Shown here: positions 9,101 through 17,700 of the stretch, one piece after another | How positions within the stretch are numbered: position 1 is the stretch's first letter | Layout of the letters: the number at the start of each line of letters is the position of its first letter | Virus record (IMG/VR): IMGVR_UViG_3300028043_000002 | Location: 1 to 57,880 of that record | Origin: a virus | DNA length: 57,880 bases | Direction: 5' to 3' (one strand) | The notes under the pieces: model-generated | Databases searched by the model: none | Told to the model about the DNA's origin: nothing | What the model saw: only the letters and a program-made list of their open reading frames with translations | Position numbers and translations under genes: made by a program

Positions 9101-12100
9101 CCTACAAACCCCATTAACATTACTGCCGGATTGACGATTACGAATGTTTGGGCAACGTTTGACTTAGGAACAAACAATTTTGTTCCTGTGAATACAACTG
9201 CAATTATTTTTTACATGGATCACTTGACAACCCACGAAGAAATTAGGGTCGTACGTCCTACCGGATCAACTTACAACACCCTTTGCAAAACTGACTACGT
9301 GGACTTTTTCCCAAATTTGGTGAAACTGGATTCAAATAGATGCTTTCAAGCCTACGTGGAAAACCTTTCACACCAAAATTTCTACGTCGTTGCCTACACA
9401 AATCGTCCTGTCAATACGGTTGACCCGTGGCAAACCGAGTATATCGCTTACAACCCTGGGAGGGTTTTGGAGGTCGATACATCATCGTACACATCTAGTA
9501 GTGCAAAGTTTCTCGTTCTTGACGTCATGGTCATGACAGCAGGGACTATTTTTGGATCTTGCCTCCCCAACGAGGTTATATCGTGGAGCTCCGCTTTTAC
9601 AAACTATCCGGGGTGGCAAGGCACCTTTGGAGGAGTTACGGGCCAATCGTATCATGCCAATGTTTTCGCCCCCTCTGAAGGAGGTAAATTTGAGGCTTAC
9701 ATTGGACTGGGAGCAGGGACGACTTTTAACGTTTTATATTGGCTCGACAACGAAAAATTTTATGCGTTTAGGACCCCCCCTGCGATTACAGCACCCAAAT
9801 TTAATGGTTGGCAAGATGTTGACGTGAGCCAGTGGCTACCTGGAGATGCTACTGGAGTACTTTTGGAAAGCTCCTACTTTGGGCCAAATGCCGAATTCAG
9901 AAAAAACGGCGCAACCGCAAGTTACTTTGACTACAACTCCTCGCCTCAAGTTGTGGTAGGTGTTGATCGGTATGGAATTTTTGAATATAACAACAAGAAT
10001 TCTGCTAATGTTCCTCATTTTTACCTTTTAGGGTATTTTCGTGGTTATACAGCTGGTGGGGTTGATGCCTTCGCAGATTATCTTACCCTCCAAGCGAGCC
10101 TCCCTGCACTAACGATCAACACTGTCACAAAAGTGTATGCCGAGTGGCCTGGGGTGCAAATCTCAATTCCAAGTGCAAGTGTTAGGTATGGAGTGTCGCA
10201 CGACCCCAATATTGTAACTGCACACCTCCAAAACCTTGAGCCCGATATTATATTAGAAACTCTTCTTGAACCGGCGGCTTTTACCCTCAATATTTCGTTG
10301 TACGATCCCCTAATTTTTGAGGGGATGGTCACACAAGATCTTGCCTTGGCCGTTCTTGATCCTTTAGTTGAGGAGGGGGTGGGAGTTGATGTTGCAGCCC
10401 TTACTTTGAACTTAAGCATGTTGGACGCAACCATCTTCCAGGCTATTCCAGTTGATTTGCAGTTAGCGACCCTTTTAATCCAAGAGCCCCTCATAGTAAT
10501 TCCCAAACTTTACGAGATTCCTGACGCCCTTCAGGTGACTTCTTCACTAGAAACGCCCAATGTTTATGGTAAAGCGGTTGAGACTCCTAGCGTTCTAGAT
10601 TTTACGCTTACATTACCTCAACCGTATTTGCCCGATCAAATAATCGGGTTATCTTGCTTTGAGAACTCTCTAAATTTACAGGCTCCTGACATTATGGCAG
10701 ATGCAATTTTTGAAGTTGTTGGGTTAACAGTTAATTCGACCCTTTACACACCCAATGTTGCCATTATTTTCCCTATGTCGTCAGCTCTTACAGTAAGTTC
10801 AAGTTTGCAGTCCCCTACAACTTACACTGAAGCATCGTCGTGGGTCTTCCCAACAACGTGGACTCCTTTGATAGGTTCATGGAGCTGGACAGAGTGGAAC
10901 GACGTGCAACTGGGTTCATCCTTCGAAAACGTTAAAGGGGTTATTCTGCACGCAAGAAACTCATCCTCATTGGAGCATACGCTCACTTTCAGGCGCACCT
11001 TTTCTTCTGCGGCGCGCCAAGCAACTTCACAAATTCAACCTGGAACTCACCTCTGGTATTTCGTACCAGTTGACTCCAATCGAAAGTTTGACATGTATTG
11101 TTCAAGTCAAGATATTGGGCCCAATGAGGACATTGACATTCGAATTGTTGGATACTGTTTTTCTAATATTTTTCTTGCCGACGACATTGACAAGTCAGTC
11201 TCTACTGCAGGGACTTATCAAACCGTCACTTTCGACGACTCCGGCATTTTAGCTGACGCAACTGGAGTGTTTCTCGAACTGCACAATTCTGGGACTTCTG
11301 GAGTCAATCAGTGGGCAATTCGTAAATTCGGAACTACATATGACAGCTATTACCGCGGCCAGGGGCATAACGCTCAAATGATTGTTGCACCTGTCGACTC
11401 ACAACGACGTAGTGAGATGAAAGTTTCAAGCACCGACATTGACATCTGGGCTTGGGGTAGTCTTGCCACCGACTGCAGTTTTTTCAGTAGTCCCATTGCG
11501 TTAAACTTGTCAAACACCTCAACTTGGACTGATGTAGATGTTAGCTCCTATGTACCCTCGGATACCATTGCGGTGCTACTTGAACTGATTAATTCCTCAA
11601 CTGATAGCGTAACCATGCACGTAAGGAAAAAAGGTAGTGCTGATTTTTCTTCAGACACTAGCGCTTTACAAATTCCACCCTCTAATCACATTCACGCGTT
11701 TGTGGGTTTAAATAGTTCGAAAGTTTTCCAAATTATTAGGCCGTCAACTGCGTATACCATTTATCTTCTAGGCTACGTCTTAGGGGGCTCCAGACAGTAC
11801 TTACCCATGCCTCTTGAATTGGGCTTTTCGCAGCCAGTGCTTAGTTTCGTGGGCCCGCCAAGCTTGACTGTGATGGTTGATACTAACTACGTTTCCTTCT
11901 ACGGAGCTGGAGTTACTTCAGGGATTTCACGCACGTTAGACGCTGCCTACCCTCCAGTAGATCCCACAATTTATGTAGAGTACATCGGTGCAGATACCGC
12001 GGTGCTTCATTCATTCGGTGCAGGATCAGACTTTTCGGAGGGGGGCGATACTTTTGCCTGCGAGATTACCTATAGCTTTTCCAGTGATGTAGCCGTCACC

Positions 12101-13174
12101 GATATAGGGATTGAGCACCGTTTTAGCGCTTTTTCACACCCAAAAAGGGAAGTTTCGGTTTCTTTGGGGGTTGTTGATAGTGCTGCATACAACGAGCTGC
12201 AGCGAACCCTTATTCTGGGCTCCTCCCTTTCTGCGGTGCCGCTATGGGCCTTTAGTACTCCCCTTACAAGTGGCGCAACTGTGGGGGCCTCTCAAGTTTC
12301 TGTGGCAGACGTGTCAGAGTTCAGTGTTGATGACATTATTTTAATTGTTAGAGACTTGGATATTAACGCCTTTGACAACGCTGTTGTCACATCAATTTCT
12401 GGGACGACAAGTGGTACCTTATTTTTGAATGTCGAGCTAGAAAATGAATACCACGCACCTTCAGTGACAGATTTCATATATGACTCCTTAAGCACTCATG
12501 TGGCCCCCTGTGTTGTGGGTTCTGTAGAATTGGAAGAAGAAGATTTGTACGGCAACGCCTCCCTATTTTTAGTTAAAGCGCGGGTTGATGGCGGGGCGTG
12601 GCGGGGCGCAGTAATTCCAACCTCAATCTCAGACTTTTTGGAAAAACCTGCTGAACCGAAATATGCCAGCCCCAAAATTGAAAGGGACTTATTAGGTGAC
12701 ACTACTGGGGTCTTAGCACTACGTGCTTATGAAAGTTCATCAAGACTAAGTTTTACCCTAGATTGGCACTTTATTGATGATACGTGGAAAACGTTGCGGG
12801 ATGTTTTCTTTTATTCTCGAGGACGTTCAGCCACTTTCCGGATGCCCACTTGGAAATCTGAACTAAGAGTCAGAGCACAATCAGCTCAAGGCTCCTCTAC
12901 AATTACAGTAGACCCAGGCTTCGACAGGATTTGGCAAAGATTCAACACCCTTATGGTTGTACCTCGTTATGGTGATCCATTTATTGTTACCCTTGTTAGC
13001 TATACGGGCAACGAAACTTTTACCTTGAATGCCAGTCTACCAGTAACTATATACCCCGGAGATCAAGTCAGCATATGCCCCACAGTAAGGTTTTCAGAGG
13101 ACAACTTGGAGTTTGCCTTTAAAGGCAAAGATAAATGCACGGTTAGTGCAACCTTTTTAGAGGTGAGAAATTAA
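6119..13174 (+). CDS. Giant repeat-rich tail fibre / tip-associated protein
   Basis: 2351 residues. Two repeat types are visible. Short repeats (about 25-30 residues) of the form GLTIS-SL--P-V fill about residues 45-250 and 1325-1580. A longer module of about 85-100 residues recurs about ten times, each with W-DVD-S at the start, GVLLE-N-S, a VRK strand and an ending like VGLDSN-FEIY...YLLGY. The last 200 residues (RFSEDNLEFAFKGK, ATFLEV) look like the conserved end of phage minor tail proteins. No hydrolase motif is seen. The start at 6119 has no good Shine-Dalgarno site. Likely a long fibre or collar protein, by position and repeat architecture. Confidence 0.7.
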   Translation: MGDSLKYWSRGKPLLKPSLNTSGLLYWNRGTPFTVLPMSSGGVEVSLETISASLSAQEPTILAYAGAVVSIDAALQVSCSLESPNVFFGQVFAVEGLTISGTLQAPTVGVFASCLPESLTVNMSLLGAAVQGGATATASGLTISCSLLNPALEYDFMVSMPPGLTISANQPSLNINLDLQFEVWGLNLSASQPAPEIHPGMSITQVGPVTGVFSLPTPSVAGELETIFTTVGVTVSSNMVGNALYRVWEDGTTPQASGWVFQDPRLVDPSRYNNLLDQWANCDLVTDYPPDTTMLLIQVTNTASNKDYTFGLRADACSETRTATVYRNTSEWLLVPVEFYNGTLIFEVYVDHASLSFYVVGRCRYTNWPGPDGSTYSADKSLSTTGSYQPINLSWRNDAQPNYKWLISNPSAKAALLAVNNTGNSSYQYAVRRPDFSYDYYYDIYQNTCQLAVVGLSTNHSFDMKIENANVDCYYIGQGGSDFRILSSGPQLLPATITYSAWVDFDISTYIESGSPPVVGAILQVYNSSGSSVKYNARKNSSTTAITSPIDFYAGCQKFIMVGVDSNKIFEIYQSATGINAYLVGYITAPVFAPGYFLLECTQGVPSPQPVPPGTGWVFPKTPIPNAGLARTQRFCSYTERRDLSGWQDGYNWFEYRPVRAQKVSRNCKSLITKWSGPDEEGTQQAGHRPIDGSDDFVSGGLNCANVQYTPLNADGKCEYSDAETWGPQIHPGHWILCYQQNNDYGLQTYVEKSNTATGWQTKTASEVADGADTAFLMFRNIAPATTWCAYFAEHADCTEYLGPFYGVQSCAWMWVTGINPSKQYDQFVSDLMMDTYLQGYGKGDVHAFAGTATDPRYELAITTVNIDTWKTYSADGIVPDGASGLLLYARYDDDYYGRFRVRIDEEDVSPPKYGCYGGIGHQLAVGLDYNMEFQVFIDSAFYITGEIYVMGYFMGSKRATLWTNPQPLQLGVFPPSPIEVQQSETLSWDGWVFPTNPINITAGLTITNVWATFDLGTNNFVPVNTTAIIFYMDHLTTHEEIRVVRPTGSTYNTLCKTDYVDFFPNLVKLDSNRCFQAYVENLSHQNFYVVAYTNRPVNTVDPWQTEYIAYNPGRVLEVDTSSYTSSSAKFLVLDVMVMTAGTIFGSCLPNEVISWSSAFTNYPGWQGTFGGVTGQSYHANVFAPSEGGKFEAYIGLGAGTTFNVLYWLDNEKFYAFRTPPAITAPKFNGWQDVDVSQWLPGDATGVLLESSYFGPNAEFRKNGATASYFDYNSSPQVVVGVDRYGIFEYNNKNSANVPHFYLLGYFRGYTAGGVDAFADYLTLQASLPALTINTVTKVYAEWPGVQISIPSASVRYGVSHDPNIVTAHLQNLEPDIILETLLEPAAFTLNISLYDPLIFEGMVTQDLALAVLDPLVEEGVGVDVAALTLNLSMLDATIFQAIPVDLQLATLLIQEPLIVIPKLYEIPDALQVTSSLETPNVYGKAVETPSVLDFTLTLPQPYLPDQIIGLSCFENSLNLQAPDIMADAIFEVVGLTVNSTLYTPNVAIIFPMSSALTVSSSLQSPTTYTEASSWVFPTTWTPLIGSWSWTEWNDVQLGSSFENVKGVILHARNSSSLEHTLTFRRTFSSAARQATSQIQPGTHLWYFVPVDSNRKFDMYCSSQDIGPNEDIDIRIVGYCFSNIFLADDIDKSVSTAGTYQTVTFDDSGILADATGVFLELHNSGTSGVNQWAIRKFGTTYDSYYRGQGHNAQMIVAPVDSQRRSEMKVSSTDIDIWAWGSLATDCSFFSSPIALNLSNTSTWTDVDVSSYVPSDTIAVLLELINSSTDSVTMHVRKKGSADFSSDTSALQIPPSNHIHAFVGLNSSKVFQIIRPSTAYTIYLLGYVLGGSRQYLPMPLELGFSQPVLSFVGPPSLTVMVDTNYVSFYGAGVTSGISRTLDAAYPPVDPTIYVEYIGADTAVLHSFGAGSDFSEGGDTFACEITYSFSSDVAVTDIGIEHRFSAFSHPKREVSVSLGVVDSAAYNELQRTLILGSSLSAVPLWAFSTPLTSGATVGASQVSVADVSEFSVDDIILIVRDLDINAFDNAVVTSISGTTSGTLFLNVELENEYHAPSVTDFIYDSLSTHVAPCVVGSVELEEEDLYGNASLFLVKARVDGGAWRGAVIPTSISDFLEKPAEPKYASPKIERDLLGDTTGVLALRAYESSSRLSFTLDWHFIDDTWKTLRDVFFYSRGRSATFRMPTWKSELRVRAQSAQGSSTITVDPGFDRIWQRFNTLMVVPRYGDPFIVTLVSYTGNETFTLNASLPVTIYPGDQVSICPTVRFSEDNLEFAFKGKDKCTVSATFLEVRN

Positions 13175-13321
13175 ATGGAAAAAATGGTTCGCCGCAGAGG
13201 AGACAAATGGGTTGTTCTTGATTCAACCGGCAAACGAGTTCTCGGAACACATAACACCAAACAAGATGCTTTGCGTCAATTAAGGGCGATTGAGGCGCAC
13301 AAGCACGGAAAGAAGAGGTAA
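13175..13321 (+). CDS. Small basic protein (RQLRAIEAHKHG motif)
   Basis: 48 residues, starting directly after the stop of the giant protein. Basic, with a beta hairpin-like start (KWVVLDSTGKRVLG) and the ending ALRQLRAIEAHKHGKK. Many phages encode a tiny protein with a similar Q-L-x-AI-E ending among virion genes; its function is unknown. AGAGG inside its last codons serves the following gene. Confidence 0.65.
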   Translation: MEKMVRRRGDKWVVLDSTGKRVLGTHNTKQDALRQLRAIEAHKHGKKR

Positions 13322-13324
13322 ATT

Positions 13325-13786
13325 ATGCCCCGGAAAAATGATTCTATCCAGCAAAGTGCGTTTGGTATTTTTGAACCCTTTATCATCACATCTTCAGACA
13401 AAACTCCAGTTCATGAGGAGGTCTTTACCCCCCTAGAACCTGAAGTAATCGTTTCTTCGGAGGATGAATCTTCCAAAGAATTTCTTGATAAGGAGTTTGT
13501 GAGCATTCATGACCGCATCACTGAGCTTTTCTATAAGCGCAAGACGATGACGACAGAGGAGTTTGAATCCTTACACTCTGCGTGTTGGCTTTATCACCAA
13601 AAAGCTTTGATTGAGCATGGCCACGAAAAAGACTATTCGGTGCAGGAGGAACTTTGGCACCCACCGAAAACCCGCTTGGATGAAATAAATGAAATGCTCG
13701 GCAACTTGAAGCTGCGCAAGGAGGATTGGCATAAACACGGATGCCATGATCCTAATAAATTCTTACCTCAAAAAGGCAAACCTTAA
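13325..13786 (+). CDS. Hypothetical acidic protein
   Basis: 153 residues; not recognised. The first 60 residues are acidic and low in complexity (PLEPEVIVSSEDESSKE). The rest is predicted helical, with HDRITELFYKRK and a conserved-looking HSACWLYHQKALIEHG. No membrane segment. It is the last gene before a strong hairpin, so it probably closes the transcript that starts in the tail genes. Confidence 0.6.
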   Translation: MPRKNDSIQQSAFGIFEPFIITSSDKTPVHEEVFTPLEPEVIVSSEDESSKEFLDKEFVSIHDRITELFYKRKTMTTEEFESLHSACWLYHQKALIEHGHEKDYSVQEELWHPPKTRLDEINEMLGNLKLRKEDWHKHGCHDPNKFLPQKGKP

Positions 13787-13811
13787 CATATCCCACCTCT
13801 TCAAAGAAAAA

Positions 13812-13834
13812 GGGGAGAGGTACTTCCTCTCCCC
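13812..13834 (+). terminator. Strong GC hairpin, probable terminator
   Basis: A perfect 9-bp stem (GGGGAGAGG / CCTCTCCCC) with a 5-nt loop lies 25 nt after the preceding stop. The downstream side is pyrimidine-rich but not a clean T run; on the other strand a run of T follows. It may be a terminator or a processing hairpin. Confidence 0.55.
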
Positions 13835-13954
13835 TCCTACCCTTCTCAACTGCAGAAACCTTACAAATTACTAAAGAACCTCCCCTTGAAATGGGCAAAA
13901 TGGAAAGAGACTCATCAAAGTAAAAATAGATTATAAAATCTAGGAGGCCTTCTC
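13835..13954 (+). promoter_or_regulatory. Intergenic region with candidate promoter and AGATT palindrome
   Basis: 120 nt without a gene. It is A-rich and contains the small palindrome AGATTATAAAATCT (13928-13941), whose centre could act as a -10 box, followed at once by the TAGGAGG ribosome site of the next gene. A matching -35 is not obvious. Fits a new transcription start after the terminator. Confidence 0.3.
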
Positions 13955-14380
13955 ATGGCAAGTGTTGTTTACAACATCTTCAAGCAAAAAGTTATGACGG
14001 GTGAGGTCGACCTCGATACCAACTCACTAAAGTGTATGTTAGTCACCTCTTCGTATTCCCCTAACATTGACACTCACACTAGCTATCGTGATGTGACCAA
14101 CCAAGTTACTGGAACGGGGTATACTGAGGGGGGTGCGTCGTTAGCGGGAGTTACTGTTACTAGGGATCTCACGAACGATTTGGGCAAGTTCGATGCTAAT
14201 GATGTTACCTGGACCAACAGCACACTGACGGCGAGAGGAGCAATTCTCTACAGGTCAGACCCGTCGGATGAAACCACTCGGTGGTTGATTTGTTACTTTG
14301 ACTTCACGACTGATAAGTCAAGCTCGAATGGCGACTTCACTATTCAGTGGAATGCTAACGGCATCTTGAACTTGTCTTAA
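13955..14380 (+). CDS. Conserved phage virion-associated beta protein
   Basis: 141 residues with TAGGAGG upstream. The pattern NIFKQKVMTGEVDLDTNSLK, TGTGYTEGGASLAGV, FDANDVTWTNSTLTARGAIL and a final FTIQWNANGILNLS matches a small family found in many phage genomes near head and tail genes. Members are thought to be virion decoration or adaptor proteins; the exact role is unknown. Placement beside the lysis genes is consistent with late expression. Confidence 0.7.
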   Translation: MASVVYNIFKQKVMTGEVDLDTNSLKCMLVTSSYSPNIDTHTSYRDVTNQVTGTGYTEGGASLAGVTVTRDLTNDLGKFDANDVTWTNSTLTARGAILYRSDPSDETTRWLICYFDFTTDKSSSNGDFTIQWNANGILNLS

Positions 14381-14427
14381 AGTGAAGAGGAAGTACTATA
14401 ACTTTATGAACGCGGACAAGCGAGGTA

Positions 14428-14607
14428 ATGGGCTGGTTTTTACTCAAGAAGAAAGTGAGCCCAGAAACCCCCGAGCTTTACGAAGAGCGCTTGAGAAAAT
14501 TGGAGTTGGCTGTTTCGCTTTTGAGGGCCAAAACCAAGGAGCAAGAAGCTCTTATTCAAGCGCTGCTAAATCGGGCAATTGCGTCAGAGGCAGCCTGGGG
14601 GGTTTGA
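14428..14607 (+). CDS. Small coiled-coil protein
   Basis: 59 residues, ATG with GCGAGG 5 nt upstream. MGWFLLKKK is followed by a long heptad-like helix (ELYEERLRKLELAVSLL and onwards to about residue 52). A longer open frame from 14382 in another phase encodes a low-complexity protein without a ribosome site and is judged a shadow. The gene precedes holin-like genes, so it could be a lysis or membrane-associated accessory protein. Confidence 0.6.
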   Translation: MGWFLLKKKVSPETPELYEERLRKLELAVSLLRAKTKEQEALIQALLNRAIASEAAWGV

Positions 14608-14672
14608 AGAGGCACTATGAGGGCACCGAAAAAGAGGTGCAAGGTGTGAAGTCTCGCTAGAGGGAGATGATC

Positions 14673-14897
14673 ATGGAATCGAAGGAGTGGTACGAGTCAA
14701 AAGAGTTGTGGACTTTTGTGGTTTCATTCATTGCTGGAGCTCTACAAAAGTATTTTAATTACGAAGTAATTGATCCGGTGCTACAAGCCCAACTTACTGG
14801 ACTGATTATTGTACTGCTGCGGCTGTTTTTCACTGATTCACCAACGTCGCTCAATTTGAAGTTGCGTTACGGACCTGAGAATCGCGATGACTCTTGA
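14673..14897 (+). CDS. Holin-like small membrane protein
   Basis: 74 residues from the ATG that follows GAGGGAG. The start KEWYESKELWTFVVSFIAGAL and the second hydrophobic stretch LTGLIIVLLRLFFT match a common small phage membrane protein (W-x-SK-x-W pattern) found in lysis cassettes. Two membrane segments (about 12-28 and 43-58) and a polar C-terminus. Probable holin or holin accessory, by pattern and position. Confidence 0.6.
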   Translation: MESKEWYESKELWTFVVSFIAGALQKYFNYEVIDPVLQAQLTGLIIVLLRLFFTDSPTSLNLKLRYGPENRDDS

Positions 14898-15120
14898 AGG
14901 TGCGAAGCAGCACTTTTACTTGAGGGCGACATTTGGGTGTAAGGTGTGCGGAGTCCAATCTGCGAAGGTTTTCGCAGGTAGCGACTACTGCCTTTTGGTG
15001 GAGCAAATTGCAAAGTGCACTTGTGAAGTTTGCAAACGCCTTAAGGGGGGCGAGCTTGACGTTTTAAGTGTCGTTGAGCTACCAATTCAACATCTAGAGG
15101 AGTTTATGGTCTGGGCGTGA
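14887..15120 (+). CDS. Cys-rich small protein, probable zinc ribbon
   Basis: 77 residues, start overlapping the previous gene. CKVC at about residues 18-21 and CTCEVC at about 44-49 form a plausible zinc-binding pair. Not recognised as a named family. It lies between two membrane-protein genes and overlaps both by a few bases, so it is translated with them. Confidence 0.55.
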   Translation: MTLEGAKQHFYLRATFGCKVCGVQSAKVFAGSDYCLLVEQIAKCTCEVCKRLKGGELDVLSVVELPIQHLEEFMVWA

Positions 15121-15482
15121 CTAAACTGCAAAGGCGTGCGTTTCGGGGTCTTTCGGGGCTCCTTTTTCTCTCTGTTGTCCAACTAGTTTTGAACCTAGTG
15201 GTTTGGGCAGCAGAAGTGAAGCCCGTGATCTCTCCCTCCCCCACTGAAACTTTCAGTGTTCTTAACATCGTCCCTCTCGCAAACATGGGAATCGGCGCAA
15301 TTATTGCGATTTTATTGATCTGGTCTATTTATCCAGTTATCACCCGTAACACAGAAACTCTGCGTGAGATTGCAACGACTTTAAATGTGATGTCTAGCAA
15401 CAATTTATTGCTCGCCCAAAAGTTGTTAGACGTCATTGAAAGGCAATCATTTCTCATCCGGGGACAAGGAGGTGACCGATGA
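15117..15482 (+). CDS. Two-helix membrane protein, possible holin or spanin-like
   Basis: 121 residues, GTG start overlapping the previous stop. A hydrophobic N-terminal segment (about 12-31) ends in AWAAE-like sequence that could be a signal anchor. A second helix (about 58-75) is followed by a long amphipathic region ending QSFLIRGQGG. Topology resembles small lysis or membrane-remodelling proteins. No lysin gene is nearby in the window. Confidence 0.5.
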   Translation: MTKLQRRAFRGLSGLLFLSVVQLVLNLVVWAAEVKPVISPSPTETFSVLNIVPLANMGIGAIIAILLIWSIYPVITRNTETLREIATTLNVMSSNNLLLAQKLLDVIERQSFLIRGQGGDR

Positions 15483-15889
15483 AAGTCGTTAACCTACACT
15501 ACCCACATAAGGACCTTGTACCGTCAATAGTACGCCAACGATGTATTGTGGAAGCTGCTGGCTGCAAACAGGACATTGATGACATGAATTCTATCCATCA
15601 CTTTTTGGAGCACTTGTGCTTAGTTTTGAATATGGTCCCCATGTCAGCGCCCATGGTCCTGAGAGTGCCTATCTTACGGCAGCATGGTAATAATCCTGAT
15701 GACTACGGAGTTTCTGCTGTCCAGATTTGGATGGAAAGCGGTGTTACTATGCACACATGGCCCGAGCTCGGCTTCATCGATATTAATGTTGAAACTTGCA
15801 AACCTTTCAATCCTGCAAAAATTGGTGAATTGGTTAACGCTTTTTTTGATGCTACTGACGTACAAATTACTAACATCCAAACGTCTTAG
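15479..15889 (+). CDS. speD: S-adenosylmethionine decarboxylase (SpeD) homologue
   Basis: 136 residues. SpeD makes decarboxylated SAM for spermidine synthesis and cleaves itself at an internal Ser to form a pyruvoyl group. Here YGVSAVQIWMES-GVTMHTWPE-LGF aligns with the family core [21 protein letters not shown]. Ser87 (the cleavage Ser), His92 and Cys107 are all in place. The residue after the Ser is Gly instead of His, which may affect self-processing. The gene sits between lysis-like and fibre genes, overlapping the upstream gene by 4 nt. Homology is clear; activity is inferred. Confidence 0.8.
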   Translation: MKVVNLHYPHKDLVPSIVRQRCIVEAAGCKQDIDDMNSIHHFLEHLCLVLNMVPMSAPMVLRVPILRQHGNNPDDYGVSAVQIWMESGVTMHTWPELGFIDINVETCKPFNPAKIGELVNAFFDATDVQITNIQTS

Positions 15890-15900
15890 AGGGACGTGAC

Positions 15901-17700
15901 GTGGCAAACAGATTTGATGATGATTCTTCATGTAAGGCACTGTGGCGGTTCGAATCCGCAGAGGCTCTGTTGGTTGACTCGAAAAGCACCAATACTTTAA
16001 CCGCAGTTGCAGGGGCTACAGTAAACACTAGTGACTACAGAGAGGGAGTTGGGGCAGCGGATTTAACTCGAGCTAGCAACCAATACTTCAATATTACTGA
16101 TGCTAACCTGGCCAGCGGCTTCCCATTCAAGTCATCCGAAAGTAATCGGGTAGCTACCTTCTGTTGCTGGGCAAAATGGGACTCGTTAGGTGTAGTGAAC
16201 CAAGGTATAATGGGGAAGTTGCAGGTGGCAAACTCTTGTGGCGCTTATATGTACAACAGCAAGATTTACTTAGATTGGAATGCGAGTTGGCAAGACACAG
16301 GAATCACCCTTTCTACCGGTATCTGGTACCATATTGCTTGCAGGATGGATGGGCCTAACGGTGACTCAGATGTGCGTATTTACCGCGCTAGTGATGGGCA
16401 GATCTTTACTTATGCCAAGACGAACTGGGCTGTTCTAGGTTCTTGCACTGCGGACTTTCGGGTAGGCACATTCAACACTGCCACAAATAACTGCTTCGAC
16501 GGCATCATTGATGAAGCTGTAGTCTTCAATCGTTTACTTACTGATGGTGAAATTGACTTGATCAGGCTGGGTGAGTTTGGGTGGCCCACTACGATTAACG
16601 CTTCGTTAATAAATGCAACAGCCTCCCTACCCTTCCAAAATTACGTAGGGCCTCATACACCCTCAATCTTGTTTATGTGTGGTTGGGAGCTAGGAGAACC
16701 CTGGTCTGGGTGGGACTCATATTCTCTGTCATCCACAGATATTTGTTCGTCAGCTCTATTTCGTAGTGGGCGGTTTTGTTTGTTGATGACCAACTCCACC
16801 TCTTATTTACGTAAATCAATTCATTGGCAGTCGGAATTGTACATTCAAGTTGCCCTCTTCTGGTCAGGAGCTACTCCTGCATCAGGTAAATATCTACGAT
16901 GGATGAAAGGTGCAACCGTTTTAGGGACCTTGAATGTTGATGCCAATGCAAAACTGTGTGTATACACGGGTGATGGTGCATCTTTGAAAGCTACTGGTAA
17001 TACCGTGTTACTGCGGGATATGTGGTATGTTGTGGAGTTGCACCTCACTATTTCGGATTCCGGAGTTTTTGAGGTACGCTTAGATGGGGTATCTGAAATT
17101 TCTTGGTCGGGAGATACTCAACCTGGTAGTGATACTGATATCGACACCGTCGAGTTGAATTGTCCTACAAATAATGACGTTTACTATGATGACTTTTTTA
17201 TAATCACTCCAAGTGGCTATACCGACCTCACATGGGCCGATAGAGCGCGGATTGCTTATTTGCCGCCAACTGGGGATGATACCACGAATTGGAGTAGTTC
17301 ATATGCTTTACCAAGTACGAAACATTTTTGGGGTATGCAAGATTTGATGGCCATGGACAGACGTTCATACTTATACACTACAACTGCCGATGTGGTGGAG
17401 AAGTTCAATTTGGCCAACTGTCCCGTAGGGGCTAATCAAAAAATTTTAGCAGTGCAGGCCAGCGCTCATTTCGTCAGCCCCTCTTCTACTCCAGGAGCAT
17501 CTGCACAGCTGTTTTTGATCAGTGGGGCTACCACACACACTGCGGACGCTAAATACGTCACCCCAGGAATTACTCCAGGAGTTTCAGAAGACTCGTCGAC
17601 CGTGCATTTATATACTTGGGAAGTTAATCCAGCGAGTAGCTCCGATTGGACGGCGGCAGAAATTGACGGCCTAGTTTTGGGGTTTAAGAAAGTTGGCTAA
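15901..17700 (+). CDS. LamG-domain tail fibre / adhesin 1
   Basis: 599 residues, GTG start. Residues about 1-225 are a LamG/concanavalin-like jelly roll: ALWRFES, GVGAADL, WYHIACRMDG, and the closing FDGIIDEAVVFNRLLTDGEID. A second beta-sandwich of different type covers about 240-430 (FEVRLDGVSEISWSG). The C-terminal part is beta-rich. LamG domains bind glycans and often sit in phage fibres. Its first 225 residues are clearly paralogous to both LamG domains of the next gene. Confidence 0.75.
   Translation: MANRFDDDSSCKALWRFESAEALLVDSKSTNTLTAVAGATVNTSDYREGVGAADLTRASNQYFNITDANLASGFPFKSSESNRVATFCCWAKWDSLGVVNQGIMGKLQVANSCGAYMYNSKIYLDWNASWQDTGITLSTGIWYHIACRMDGPNGDSDVRIYRASDGQIFTYAKTNWAVLGSCTADFRVGTFNTATNNCFDGIIDEAVVFNRLLTDGEIDLIRLGEFGWPTTINASLINATASLPFQNYVGPHTPSILFMCGWELGEPWSGWDSYSLSSTDICSSALFRSGRFCLLMTNSTSYLRKSIHWQSELYIQVALFWSGATPASGKYLRWMKGATVLGTLNVDANAKLCVYTGDGASLKATGNTVLLRDMWYVVELHLTISDSGVFEVRLDGVSEISWSGDTQPGSDTDIDTVELNCPTNNDVYYDDFFIITPSGYTDLTWADRARIAYLPPTGDDTTNWSSSYALPSTKHFWGMQDLMAMDRRSYLYTTTADVVEKFNLANCPVGANQKILAVQASAHFVSPSSTPGASAQLFLISGATTHTADAKYVTPGITPGVSEDSSTVHLYTWEVNPASSSDWTAAEIDGLVLGFKKVG

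Noticed and set aside
14382-14660. 92-residue protein
   Set aside because: Out of phase with the better-supported coiled-coil gene at 14428; low-complexity product and no ribosome site.
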